From positions 57,568-121,567 of the forward strand of contig NZ_JAKZKT010000010.1 of assembly GCF_022808645.1 (NCBI RefSeq): a DNA stretch of 64,000 nt, in the 5' to 3' direction. The notes under the pieces are model-generated. The model saw nothing but the letters and a program-made list of their open reading frames with translations, had not been told where the DNA came from and searched no databases. This document shows, piece by piece, positions 1 to 8,887 of the stretch; position 1 is the stretch's first letter; the number at the start of each line of letters is the position of its first letter. This DNA comes from Bacillus litorisediminis. Its GTDB lineage: Bacteria > Bacillota > Bacilli > Bacillales > JC228. Made by a program: the position numbers and the translations under genes.

Positions 1-541
<541 letters not shown>

Positions 542-565
542 ATCACACACCAGCGAGGAGGATAA

Positions 566-976
<411 letters not shown>

Positions 977-983
977 GCAAAAT

Positions 984-1027
984 CCTTAAGAATGCTGCCG
1001 GGTTGCAGTGTTCTTAAGGTTTTTTTG
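984..1027 (+). terminator. Intrinsic terminator of the atp operon
   Basis: CCTTAAGAA (984-992) pairs with TTCTTAAGG (1011-1019), followed by a run of seven T. It lies directly after the atpC stop. Confidence 0.9.
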
Positions 1028-1276
1028 TTTGATTTATAGACATAAATGACAAAAACAGCGTATGAGGCAGAAGTGCTCGTCATACAGGTGATGAACCACC
1101 CAAAGCAGCGATCCGTATGCAAAAGTGACCTTTGAAACAGGACATCAACCACCATATCAAAGTGAACCCTACCGTTTGTAAAGTCAACTGCGTTTCGTAC
1201 TAAGTGAATAAAGATGGACTGGATTGAGCTTCATTCGTACAAATTGTTTGTGGGGGATAGAGGAGCGTATGTCTAA

Positions 1277-1500
1277 TTCGCAGTAACGGAACAGGTACCC
1301 AAGTACAAACGGATCCTGGTTCCGCTATTTGAGGTAAAACGGGTATTTTTCAAAGGTTATCGGTCTCTGATTCCGCTATTTGCCGCAAAACTAGCAAATT
1401 TTGAATGATATTGGGCAAATAGCGGAACGTAAATCCGCTTCGCTCTACAAGACGGCGTATTTTTAAAAAAATAACGGAACGTAAATCCGTTAAGGAAAGC
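1277..1500. repeat. Dispersed CGGAAC repeat cluster in a gene-free 0.9-kb gap
   Basis: The stretch 1028-1922 has no convincing gene. In its middle, short related blocks recur: TAACGGAACAGG, GGTTCCGCTATTTG, ATTCCGCTATTTG, CAAATAGCGGAACG and AATAACGGAACG, in both orientations. The same type of block (AAATAACGGAACC) returns at 53.6-53.8 kb. Small open frames here (973-1155 minus, 1637-1825 plus) lack ribosome sites and recognisable protein features. The remainder of the gap (1501-1900) is AT-rich and leads into the next operon. Confidence 0.6.
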
Positions 1501-1922
1501 AAAAAGCAAATGGAACGAGCACTGGGGAAGCTGGTCCCGTGTCTCGCACCGATTTCAAGTCAAGCTGCGAAAGTTTAGTTATGAATCAAACAACACCAGC
1601 AAACAATTCGCCCCATTTTTTACCCACAAAAATGGAATGTTACCCAGGCTTGGACAATATAGTATAAGAGTAAGAGACAGGCACCAAATTTGTAACAAAA
1701 ATGTAACCTATATTTTCATGAAAATGCATGAAAATACAAGGAAATTTTTCCTAATTTCTTTAATCATATCCAGTAATGTAGGTCTTTGTAACTGTTTATG
1801 TAAAAGATTTTGTATTATTTTGTAAGAATTATAGAAATTTTGTCGAATATAGATTACTATTGTTAAGTATGCATTATTGTTACAAAAATATTTCAAAACT
1901 AAGATAAAAGGGAGGGCCTCCT

Positions 1923-3608
1923 ATGAATAATGAGAATCAGGGGAGACAAGAAGTGGCTGCTGGCTTAGAAGCAGCACCTAGAAAAACAGGTTCAAAGAAG
2001 TGGATTATGTCATCCATCATGGCTGCGGTAGTATTAGTTTCTGCCATCGTTGTATATGGTTTCATGTCTAATAAGTCACCAAAGGAAGCCTACTTGCAAG
2101 CAGAATATAATTCATTTGTGCAAGCACAGGAAACATTCGAAGAAAACTATGGGGATTTACTTGAGCTTCAGGAAAAAGCGGAATCAGAAAGCTATTCGTC
2201 TCAGCTAGATATTAGCGGAAATTTTGACGTTCAATTAGAAACTCCAGATCCAACTTTAATGATGGTTCAAGGATTACTCGAGCAAATTAATATTTCAGTT
2301 GATACACAAACCGATGTAAAAAACGAACAAAACTATGTAAAACTTGGAGTTGAACTGCAGGGAACTACGGTTGCAGATGCTGAAATGATCCAGTCTGGTG
2401 ATCAGGTTGGAGTAAGAGTACCGTTGGCTTACAGTGATATCTTATACCTGGACACCACTCAATTCGGTGAATTTATGCGCCGGATTGACCCTTACTATGT
2501 GGGTCCAGACACTCTAAACTTAGATACTATTAAACTAAGTGATTTAAAGCTTACGGATGATGAAAAAGCAGCTTTAAAAGAAACATACGGAAAACTTTTA
2601 ATTGATCAATTAGCAGAAGAAAACTTCACCCGTGAAGACGGTGTATCTGTTGATATTAAAGGGGTTAATGTTAAGGCTGATAAAATTGAATTAACCCTAT
2701 CTGAAAGTGAAGTTAAATCACTTCTAAAAGAATTCTTAACAACTGCAGCAGAAGATGAAACTTTACACAATATCATCATTGACCGTTATCAGTTGATTGT
2801 AGAAACAGCACAGCTTGAAGCAGATCCAACAGTTACCCTTTTATCGCCAGAGGATTTAAAGGCTGAACTGGTTGCCGGATTGGAAGAAGCAGCAAACAAT
2901 GTAGATCAATTAGTACTTGAATCTGGCATCAAATCAACGATATGGGTAAACTCTGATGAGCAAATCGTGCAAAGACAAATTATGTTTGAAGTAGCAGGTG
3001 TTGAACCTGTAGAAGTAGTATTATCCACATACAATGTTGAAAACGACGGAAAACAATTGAAAGAATTTAAAGTCAATGCAAGCGGGGCAGAGGATACAGG
3101 CGGATATTTAGCGATTACATCTGAGACAGAAGGAGAAGGCACTGACCGCAAAGTAAAAACAGACATAGCACTGAACGCAAAAGAATTTGGTGAAGAAATC
3201 ATAAATGCAGTGTTTACAATCGACTCTGCTTATGAAGCAGGCAAAGGAAATGAAGTGAAGAGTGTTCACGACTTTAACTTAGACCTGGGTTCTGCTCTCC
3301 TTGCTCAGTCAGGCGGCTTCTACTTGAATGGTACAGTTGAAGATACAAAGGACATTAATTTAAAAGACGATTATGCTAACCAAACGACTAACGTAACAGT
3401 AAATGTAGGGGACGACTACCAAGGCGGAACCATCGAATTAAAACTAGATTCGAAAACGGAATTCAAAGCGATTGAGATTCCAAGCTTAGAAGGCGGAGTG
3501 AATGTGATGGAGCTTTCTGACGAGGAGCTTATGAGCTTAGCAGAAGAAATGATGTACAACTTAGAAAACGCAGTTAACGGATTAATGGGACAATTTGGCG
3601 CATTCTAA
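1923..3608 (+). CDS. Membrane-anchored protein of unknown function, first gene of an ABC transporter operon
   Basis: The 561-residue protein starts with a basic, mostly polar segment (residues 1-27), then one hydrophobic helix (about 28-48, WIMSSIMAAVVLVSAIVV). A long acidic domain without cysteines follows that should lie outside the membrane. The SPKEAYLQAEYNSF segment just after the helix is reminiscent of a Bacillus family catalogued as DUF6583, but that match is from memory and untested. The C-terminus is methionine- and acid-rich (ELSDEELMSLAEEMMYNLE). The start has GGGAGGGCCTCCT in front. Two permeases and an ATPase follow with short gaps or overlaps, so the protein probably serves that transporter, perhaps as an extracytoplasmic partner; this is inference from position. 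Confidence 0.85.
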   Translation: MNNENQGRQEVAAGLEAAPRKTGSKKWIMSSIMAAVVLVSAIVVYGFMSNKSPKEAYLQAEYNSFVQAQETFEENYGDLLELQEKAESESYSSQLDISGNFDVQLETPDPTLMMVQGLLEQINISVDTQTDVKNEQNYVKLGVELQGTTVADAEMIQSGDQVGVRVPLAYSDILYLDTTQFGEFMRRIDPYYVGPDTLNLDTIKLSDLKLTDDEKAALKETYGKLLIDQLAEENFTREDGVSVDIKGVNVKADKIELTLSESEVKSLLKEFLTTAAEDETLHNIIIDRYQLIVETAQLEADPTVTLLSPEDLKAELVAGLEEAANNVDQLVLESGIKSTIWVNSDEQIVQRQIMFEVAGVEPVEVVLSTYNVENDGKQLKEFKVNASGAEDTGGYLAITSETEGEGTDRKVKTDIALNAKEFGEEIINAVFTIDSAYEAGKGNEVKSVHDFNLDLGSALLAQSGGFYLNGTVEDTKDINLKDDYANQTTNVTVNVGDDYQGGTIELKLDSKTEFKAIEIPSLEGGVNVMELSDEELMSLAEEMMYNLENAVNGLMGQFGAF

Positions 3609-3629
3609 AACTGAATGTAGGTGTAAATC

Positions 3630-4832
3630 ATGGGGAAAGTAAAGGCCCTATTAAACTTACAATTTAAAACAGTGATCAAACAATGGAAGCTGCTTTTAGC
3701 AAGCTTCCTTGTTCCTATTCTGGTTGTAACTGGAATCGGGCTTCTTGTCTCATCCCTTTTTGAACCGGAATTGAGAGAACCATTCAAGGTTGCCATTGTA
3801 GACAAGGAAAGCAGTATGGAAACCGGATATATTATTCAGCATCTGACAGAGGCTGAGCACATGAAGTCGATGTTTTCAGTAATTGAAACAACAGAAGAAG
3901 AGGCTTTTCAGCTTCTTGAACAAGATGAAATAGCGGCCGTTATGATTATCCCCGATCAGTTTAGTAAGGATATCGCCAGAGGCATCAATACACCAGTGAA
4001 GGTCGTTGGGAACTCCCAGCGGCCTTTCCAATCTCAAATGATTCGGCATTTCATGGAAAGTGCAGCTGACTTTGTCTCTGCAGCACAAAGCGGCGTCAAC
4101 ACAGTCGATGCGTTTCTTCGCGAGGCAAATGTTTCAAGAGAGATGATTAGACAGGCATTTCAGACAAGCATTGTAGATTTTAGCTTTCATGCCCTCGGCC
4201 GAAATGATGTGTATGAAGAAGTAGTAGTCGATCAATTGCACACGACTGATTTAGAACAATACTACTTGGGTTCAGGCTTAATTGGAATTGTCATGATATG
4301 GGCATTCTTTTCCCTATGGCTAACAAGAGGATCAATGGAAAATACGGTTCTCCGCCGTCTAGTCGTGTCTGGCGTAACAACCAGACATCGGTTTACGGCA
4401 AGACTCATCTCAACCTTTATAATCGTCTTAATCCAATTAGTACTGCTGACACCATTCATATGGGATATGATATCTCAGCCGATTCGATTGTTCCTTTACT
4501 TATTGTTAATGGGATTCATGTTCATCACTTGTTTCTTATTAATCGAAGCCATCACCATGAACGAGAAGCCCATGCTTATTGTGAGTACAATCATGCTTTT
4601 AATCTTTTTATTGCTTGGAGGACATATCCTGCCGACCGTATACCTGCCAGCCTGGCTTGAAAATGTATCTGCTTTACTGCCAAACTACTGGGCCATGAAT
4701 GGATACTCTATGATAGTGTCGGAGCAGGAAGGATTGACGGGGGTAATCCTTGCTTCAGTATGTTTTATGCTCGTCTTTTGGCTAGCTGCTTATCTGTTTG
4801 AAAAAATCAGGGTAAGGAGGGTGATTACATGA
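3630..4832 (+). CDS. ABC-2 type transporter permease (first of two)
   Basis: The 400-residue membrane protein has the ABC-2 permease plan. A membrane helix lies at about 20-43 (LLLASFLVPILVVTGIGLLV), then a large outer domain of about 160 residues. Five to six helices follow from about residue 210 (LGSGLIGIVMIWAFFSLWL, FIIVLIQLVLLTPFIW, FMFITCFLLIEAI, LIVSTIMLLIFLLLGGHILP, VCFMLVFWLAAYLF). Length and pairing with a second permease and an ATPase resemble exporters such as the linearmycin-resistance system LnrLMN; the substrate here is unknown. The stop overlaps the start of the second permease by four bases, showing translational coupling. Confidence 0.88.
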   Translation: MGKVKALLNLQFKTVIKQWKLLLASFLVPILVVTGIGLLVSSLFEPELREPFKVAIVDKESSMETGYIIQHLTEAEHMKSMFSVIETTEEEAFQLLEQDEIAAVMIIPDQFSKDIARGINTPVKVVGNSQRPFQSQMIRHFMESAADFVSAAQSGVNTVDAFLREANVSREMIRQAFQTSIVDFSFHALGRNDVYEEVVVDQLHTTDLEQYYLGSGLIGIVMIWAFFSLWLTRGSMENTVLRRLVVSGVTTRHRFTARLISTFIIVLIQLVLLTPFIWDMISQPIRLFLYLLLMGFMFITCFLLIEAITMNEKPMLIVSTIMLLIFLLLGGHILPTVYLPAWLENVSALLPNYWAMNGYSMIVSEQEGLTGVILASVCFMLVFWLAAYLFEKIRVRRVIT

Positions 4833-5974
4833 GTCGCTCCCTCTTTATACTCCAGCTAACTTTATTTTTGAAAAAACCGGTGAAGCTTCTCTTAACTTTG
4901 TTTATACCATTTATGTGTACATGGCTTATTTTCAGCTTACTCGAGGAAACACAGGAAAATGCAGCTATTCCGATTGTGATTGTAGATGAGGATCAGAGTG
5001 AAACATCTGCATTAATAATCGAACGGATAAAGGAATTAGAGGAAATAGAAGTCAGTCAATTAAAACATGAAGAAGCTGAAAGACTACTTTTACAGGGGAA
5101 AATCGATAGCATTTTTGTTTTTACAAAAGGCTTCGAAGAAAAATTAAAAGAAGAAGACCGGGATCAAACCATTCTTGTAAAAAGAACTTCGAACGCCATC
5201 GCTTACGGAATTGTGCAGGAGCTTTTAGCCAGCGAGGTTACGAGAATATCCAGCAATATGAAGGCAGCAAATACTGTGGTGCAATACTATCGCTCATTGC
5301 AGCCTGAACTTGAGACGGACAAGGTTTGGGAAGAAGCCTATCTTCACTCAGACCAGTATTGGGATCCGGAACCACTCATGGGAATTGAATATGAAATGTA
5401 CGATGTAAAAGCCCAAACCATAGAGACTGCCGATACCGGATTTACAGCGGATTTTTGGCAGATTTGGAGCTTTATGACGCTGTTAATGGTTCTCACATCA
5501 TTTCAATGGTACATCCGCGTTAAAGATGAGGCGCTTGCAACAAGAATGAAGACTACTTTGGGCGGTACTCAAGTCTATGTACTCGGTGTTGGCGGAGCCC
5601 ATTTATTGCTGCAAGTAGTCCAAGGTGTCATTTCCGTGATTTTATATAACGTTTTCTTTGAAACAGACTGGAGGCAAATGGGCTACGTAATTTGGTTAAC
5701 CGTGATTGCATTTGCGCTCGGACTCCTGCTAGCCCATTACCTTCATAATAAAGGAAGTTATTATGTGACCGCGTTCTTCTTAAGCGGCCTGTTTGCGGTA
5801 TTGGGCGAAAGCTTTTTCCCGATTTCCGATCTCTATGCGCCGCTAGAAAAAGCAGCCTTTCTTTCCCCGATCGGCACCGTTCAGGGCGAAATCGTAAGCT
5901 GGATTAGCTGGTCCCTTTTGGCAATCGTAATTGGAATATGGGTGACAAGAAAGAGTGGTGAACGGATTGATTAA
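4829..5974 (+). CDS. ABC-2 type transporter permease (second of two)
   Basis: The 381-residue protein is built like its upstream neighbour: an N-terminal helix (about 14-36, VKLLLTLFIPFMCTWLIFSL), an outer domain with IPIVIVDEDQSETSALI, and a cluster of helices from about residue 210 to the end. GTAAGGAGGGTGATTAC provides a ribosome site that lies inside the upstream gene. The gene overlaps the ATPase gene by up to 20 bases. With the preceding permease it should form a heterodimeric membrane pore. The partner ATPase is directly downstream; the exported compound cannot be told. Confidence 0.88.
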   Translation: MSRSLFILQLTLFLKKPVKLLLTLFIPFMCTWLIFSLLEETQENAAIPIVIVDEDQSETSALIIERIKELEEIEVSQLKHEEAERLLLQGKIDSIFVFTKGFEEKLKEEDRDQTILVKRTSNAIAYGIVQELLASEVTRISSNMKAANTVVQYYRSLQPELETDKVWEEAYLHSDQYWDPEPLMGIEYEMYDVKAQTIETADTGFTADFWQIWSFMTLLMVLTSFQWYIRVKDEALATRMKTTLGGTQVYVLGVGGAHLLLQVVQGVISVILYNVFFETDWRQMGYVIWLTVIAFALGLLLAHYLHNKGSYYVTAFFLSGLFAVLGESFFPISDLYAPLEKAAFLSPIGTVQGEIVSWISWSLLAIVIGIWVTRKSGERID

Positions 5975-6677
5975 CGTACAGGATGTAAAAAAGAAATACG
6001 GAAAGCACGAATCCTTAAAGGGCATCTCGTTTTCCATTGAAAAAGGTGAAGTTTTTGGTCTCATTGGCCCCAATGGTGCGGGAAAATCAACATTGTTATC
6101 TATTATGGCGACTATTCTTCAGCCAACTGCAGGCACCATCATCATTGATGGCAAGGACGTGAAAAAACAGGCAAAAGACATCCGCCGCAGACTCGGATTT
6201 GTCCCGCAGGATCTCGCCCTTTGGCCAGAGCTCACAGTCGAAGAGAATATGATTTTCTGGAGCAAGCTGACCAATCCAAAAGTCGATAAAAGTGAATTAC
6301 TCGGCCATTGCGAACAGGTAGGTCTCAAGGAAAAATGGAAGACAAAAGTTTCAGCTCTCTCAGGAGGAATGAAGCGAAAGCTTAACATTGCCGTAGCTCT
6401 CATCCATCAGCCGTCCATCATTATAATGGATGAACCAACTGTCGGTATTGATATTCAGTCAAAACGTGACATTAATCATTACATCCAACACCTGGCGAAA
6501 GCAGGCAAAACCATCGTATATACGACCCATGATGCCGGGGAAATTCTGCGCATGTGCGATCGAATCGGAATTTTAAACCAAGGCGAACTCAAATTTATTG
6601 GAACCATCAGCCAGGCCATGGAAAAAGCCGATTCCGAATCACTCGAAGACGTTCTCTGTACCATTGGAGAATGGTAA
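5955..6677 (+). CDS. ABC transporter ATP-binding protein
   Basis: This is a single nucleotide-binding domain of about 240 residues. Visible motifs are Walker A GPNGAGKST (about 37-45), Q-loop VPQDLALWPEL, ABC signature LSGGMKRKL, Walker B SIIIMDEPTVG and the switch histidine in YTTHDAGE. It powers the two permeases encoded just upstream. The start is uncertain: GTG at 5955 gives the longest frame, but a TTG at 5967 (MINVQDVKKKYG) sits at a better distance from AGTGGTG and removes most of the overlap. No other ABC gene follows, so this closes the operon. Confidence 0.93.
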   Translation: MVNGLINVQDVKKKYGKHESLKGISFSIEKGEVFGLIGPNGAGKSTLLSIMATILQPTAGTIIIDGKDVKKQAKDIRRRLGFVPQDLALWPELTVEENMIFWSKLTNPKVDKSELLGHCEQVGLKEKWKTKVSALSGGMKRKLNIAVALIHQPSIIIMDEPTVGIDIQSKRDINHYIQHLAKAGKTIVYTTHDAGEILRMCDRIGILNQGELKFIGTISQAMEKADSESLEDVLCTIGEW

Positions 6678-6750
6678 TGATTATAGGGAACATGGCTAGC
6701 GCCGCGAAGGCGATTTCCTGTTGTGAGTATACGTTCATAAAGTGCAAAAA

Positions 6751-6785
6751 AAGCAGCACCTCTATTTAGGGTGCTGCTTCCTCTT
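6751..6785 (-). terminator. Intrinsic terminator for the small minus-strand gene, facing the ABC operon
   Basis: AAGCAGCACC (6751-6760) pairs with GGTGCTGCTT (6770-6779). Read on the minus strand the stem is followed by seven T. It overlaps the stop region of the small ORF at 6762-6935 and may also stop the converging ABC operon. Confidence 0.75.
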
Positions 6786-6935
6786 TTCCATTTCATTTAA
6801 TAGCCTATCTACTTCCTGCAGTCCCTCTTCATGCTCCGTTTCCAAACCTTCCCGAATAAAGTAAACAAAGATACCTAAACCGATCAAAACTAATAAGAAG
6901 CTGCCAATCGTTGCGCCCCAAAGACCAACAAACAT
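6762..6935 (-). CDS. Small single-helix membrane protein (57 residues)
   Basis: A short frame on the minus strand begins with ATG at 6935-6933, seven bases after AAGGAGGGGTGTCAG. It encodes MFVGLWGATIGSFLLVLIG followed by GIFVYFIREG and a charged tail ending NEMEKRKQHPK. Residues 2-26 form one membrane helix; the tail is amphipathic and acidic then basic, probably cytoplasmic. No family is recognised. The perfect ribosome site, the helix-plus-tail design and a terminator at the end argue that it is a real gene. It converges with the ABC operon. Confidence 0.7.
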   Translation of the reverse strand: MFVGLWGATIGSFLLVLIGLGIFVYFIREGLETEHEEGLQEVDRLLNEMEKRKQHPK

Positions 6936-7037
6936 CTGACACCCCTCCTTTGTACACCATATGCAAAAGAAAGGCGGGAATTGATAAAAAAATGGCAGTG
7001 GGAAAAATTGTGTGGGGACAGGGCAGGGGTTGAGGTT

Positions 7038-7308
7038 GAGCTCGGATTATTGGATTAAAGGGGTAGCTGAGTTCGGTTAACGGTTATCCAGTTCGGTTAA
7101 GTCGATTCGAGTTGGTTTATTGGGCTTCTAAGTTCGTTAAAAGGAATTTTAGTTCGTTTATAAGTCGACTGAGTTCAGTTAAATCGATCTAAGTCCGGTT
7201 AAAGAAAGGCTGAGTTCGGTTAAATGGTCGCTGAGTCCGGTTAAATTTATCTAAGTTCAGTAAATTAGATCTGAGTTCAGTTAAAAAAGCTGATAACTTC
7301 AGAAAAAC
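7038..7308 (+). repeat. GAGTTCGG tandem array 1 (about 12 units)
   Basis: About twelve degenerate copies of CTGAGTTCGGTTAAA recur every 21-25 bases, each separated by 6-10 variable bases (for example CTGAGTTCGGTTAAC, CTAAGTCCGGTTAAA, CTGAGTTCAGTTAAA). No gene is present. Related arrays, in either orientation, occur near 21.9-22.3, 32.0-32.4, 36.5-36.9, 40.9-41.1, 51.0-51.3 and 52.9-53.1 kb. Confidence 0.85.
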
Positions 7309-7319
7309 GTGCAATTCGT

Positions 7320-7690
7320 TCCAAGTAACAGGTCCTGAGTCACGCAATAGGTGGTGCTGAGTCTGGAATAGCAGGTGCTAAGTCCGGAAAAGCGGATGCT
7401 GTGTCCGGAAGAGCGGATGCTGAGTGGAATAACCGGGTTGATTCTGGAATAACCGGGTGCTAGTCCGGAAAAGCAGGTGCTAAGTCCAGAATACCGGGTG
7501 CTGATACCGGAATAACCGGGTCTGATTCCCAAGTGTACTGAGTCCTGAATAACCGGTGCTAAATCCGGAAAAGCGGGTGCTGAGTCTGGAATAACCGGGT
7601 ACTAGTCCGGGATATCGGCTACTAGTACAGAATATCCGCTACTGAATCCAGAATAACGGCACTGAGTTCGCATTAACACCCTAAGATTTC
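7320..7690 (+). repeat. Second, G-rich variant array (GCTGAGTCCGGAAAAGCGG)
   Basis: Directly after array 1 a sister array starts, with about 15 units of the type GGTGCTAAGTCCGGAAAAGC or GGTGCTGAGTCTGGAATAACC at about 22-base spacing. The CTGAGT core is kept, but the second half is changed from GGTTAAA to GGAAAAGCGGG or GGAATAACCGG. A 77-residue open frame on the other strand (7299-7532) is only the translated repeat. The rest of the gap to nuoA contains a run of 13 C at 7714-7726. Confidence 0.8.
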
Positions 7691-7918
7691 CGAAAACATC
7701 AGTACCAAATCCTCCCCCCCCCCCCCGAAAAACAAGTCTTAAACTCTGATTAATCGGACTCCGCTCTTTAAAACCGGCCTTTCATAAAATAAAACATATA
7801 ACTAAGCTAAATCAAACCATGCAACATCAACCCCACCACACCATCTCCTGAAAAATAACGTTTAAGAGTGATAGAATGCTATCCTATCACATACAAATTA
7901 GAGTAATAGGAAATCTGC

Positions 7919-7947
7919 TAGAGTTTGCAGCCAGTATTTGCTATAAT
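7919..7947 (+). promoter_or_regulatory. Probable sigma-A promoter of the nuo operon
   Basis: TGCTATAAT (-10 TATAAT at 7942-7947 with an extended TG) lies about 60 bases before nuoA. The -35 region (TAGAGT, 17 bases upstream) is weak, as is common with extended -10 promoters. No other good candidate was seen. Confidence 0.45.
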
Positions 7948-8007
7948 GACCCTAGAATTACTAATATTGTGATGATTCTAAAAATTGAAAAACGGGAAGG
8001 GATGCGT

Positions 8008-8382
8008 TTGGACATTTTACATGTTTACCAAAATCATTATTTAATGATTTTAGCTTTTTTAGTAGTGGGGATGATGCTCCCAGTTGTTGCATTAACCCTA
8101 GGAAAACTCCTCAGACCGAACGTGCCGCAACCGGCCAAGTATACGACCTATGAAAGCGGGATTGATCCGTTTCATGATTCAAGAGTTCAGTTTAACGTTC
8201 GTTACTACATGTTTGCTCTTCTTTTTGTCATCTTTGATGTTGAGACTGTGTTTTTATATCCATGGGCGGTTGCCTATGAAGAACTCGGAATCTTCGCCCT
8301 CATTGAAATGCTCATCTTTGTTGTCATGCTTCTGATCGGATTAATCTACGCTTGGAAAAAGAAGGTGTTGAAATGGATGTAA
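8008..8382 (+). CDS. nuoA: NADH-quinone oxidoreductase subunit A
   Basis: This is a small membrane subunit of complex I with three helices. It shows the family signature [19 protein letters not shown], then [23 protein letters not shown] and a third helix near the end. It helps form the joint between the quinone module and the membrane arm. The frame is open from 7876, but the family length (about 120 residues) and the site GGGAAGGG point to a start at TTG 8008 ([11 protein letters not shown], 6 bases from the site); ATG 8002 abuts the site and is the alternative. First gene of an 11-gene operon. Confidence 0.95.
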   Translation: MDILHVYQNHYLMILAFLVVGMMLPVVALTLGKLLRPNVPQPAKYTTYESGIDPFHDSRVQFNVRYYMFALLFVIFDVETVFLYPWAVAYEELGIFALIEMLIFVVMLLIGLIYAWKKKVLKWM

Positions 8383-8885
8383 AATTAGAAGCATTCTCAC
8401 CGCTTGAAGAGGCAGAGGTCAAGCGTAATGTGTTTTTTTCGACATTGGAACAGCTGAAGGGCTGGGCCAGAAGCAATTCATTATGGCCGATGACGTTTGG
8501 ATTGGCCTGTTGTGCGATTGAAATGATGGGTGTTGGGGGTGCCCACTACGATGTCGACCGTTTTGGATCGTTCTTCCGTACATCCCCTAGACAATCAGAT
8601 GTGATGATTGTGTCAGGAACAGTAACTAAGAAGATGGCACCGATTGTTAGAAGATTATATGATCAGATGCCCGAGCCGAAATGGGTAATAGCCATGGGTT
8701 CTTGTGCAACAGCTGGCGGCCCGTACGTCACCTCCTACTCCGTTGTGAAAGGAGTGGATCAGGTCGTACCTGTTGATGTATACATACCAGGTTGTCCACC
8801 CAACCCGGCAGCACTTATTTACGGGATAAATAAATTAAAGGAAAAAATCAGATACGAGGCAACAACCGGGAAGAAGGTGAGGTAA
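8373..8885 (+). CDS. nuoB: NADH-quinone oxidoreductase subunit B
   Basis: The 170-residue subunit binds the terminal iron-sulfur cluster N2, which passes electrons to quinone. Cluster ligands are visible in [20 protein letters not shown] and PGCPPNP. The start is ATG 8373 with GAAGGTG upstream; the open frame extends seven codons further, but this start gives the usual N-terminus MDVKLEAF and a ten-base overlap with nuoA. The protein sits in the peripheral arm at the membrane surface, in contact with NuoD and NuoC. Confidence 0.96.
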   Translation: MDVKLEAFSPLEEAEVKRNVFFSTLEQLKGWARSNSLWPMTFGLACCAIEMMGVGGAHYDVDRFGSFFRTSPRQSDVMIVSGTVTKKMAPIVRRLYDQMPEPKWVIAMGSCATAGGPYVTSYSVVKGVDQVVPVDVYIPGCPPNPAALIYGINKLKEKIRYEATTGKKVR

Positions 8886-8887
8886 TC

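Noticed and set aside
1637..1896. Two 62-residue frames on opposite strands upstream of 1923
   Set aside because: AT-rich non-coding DNA, no ribosome site, no recognisable protein features.
7299..7532. 77-residue minus-strand open frame with repeated YSG/FSGLST pattern
   Set aside because: It is the translation of the tandem DNA repeat; no ribosome site and no protein family.
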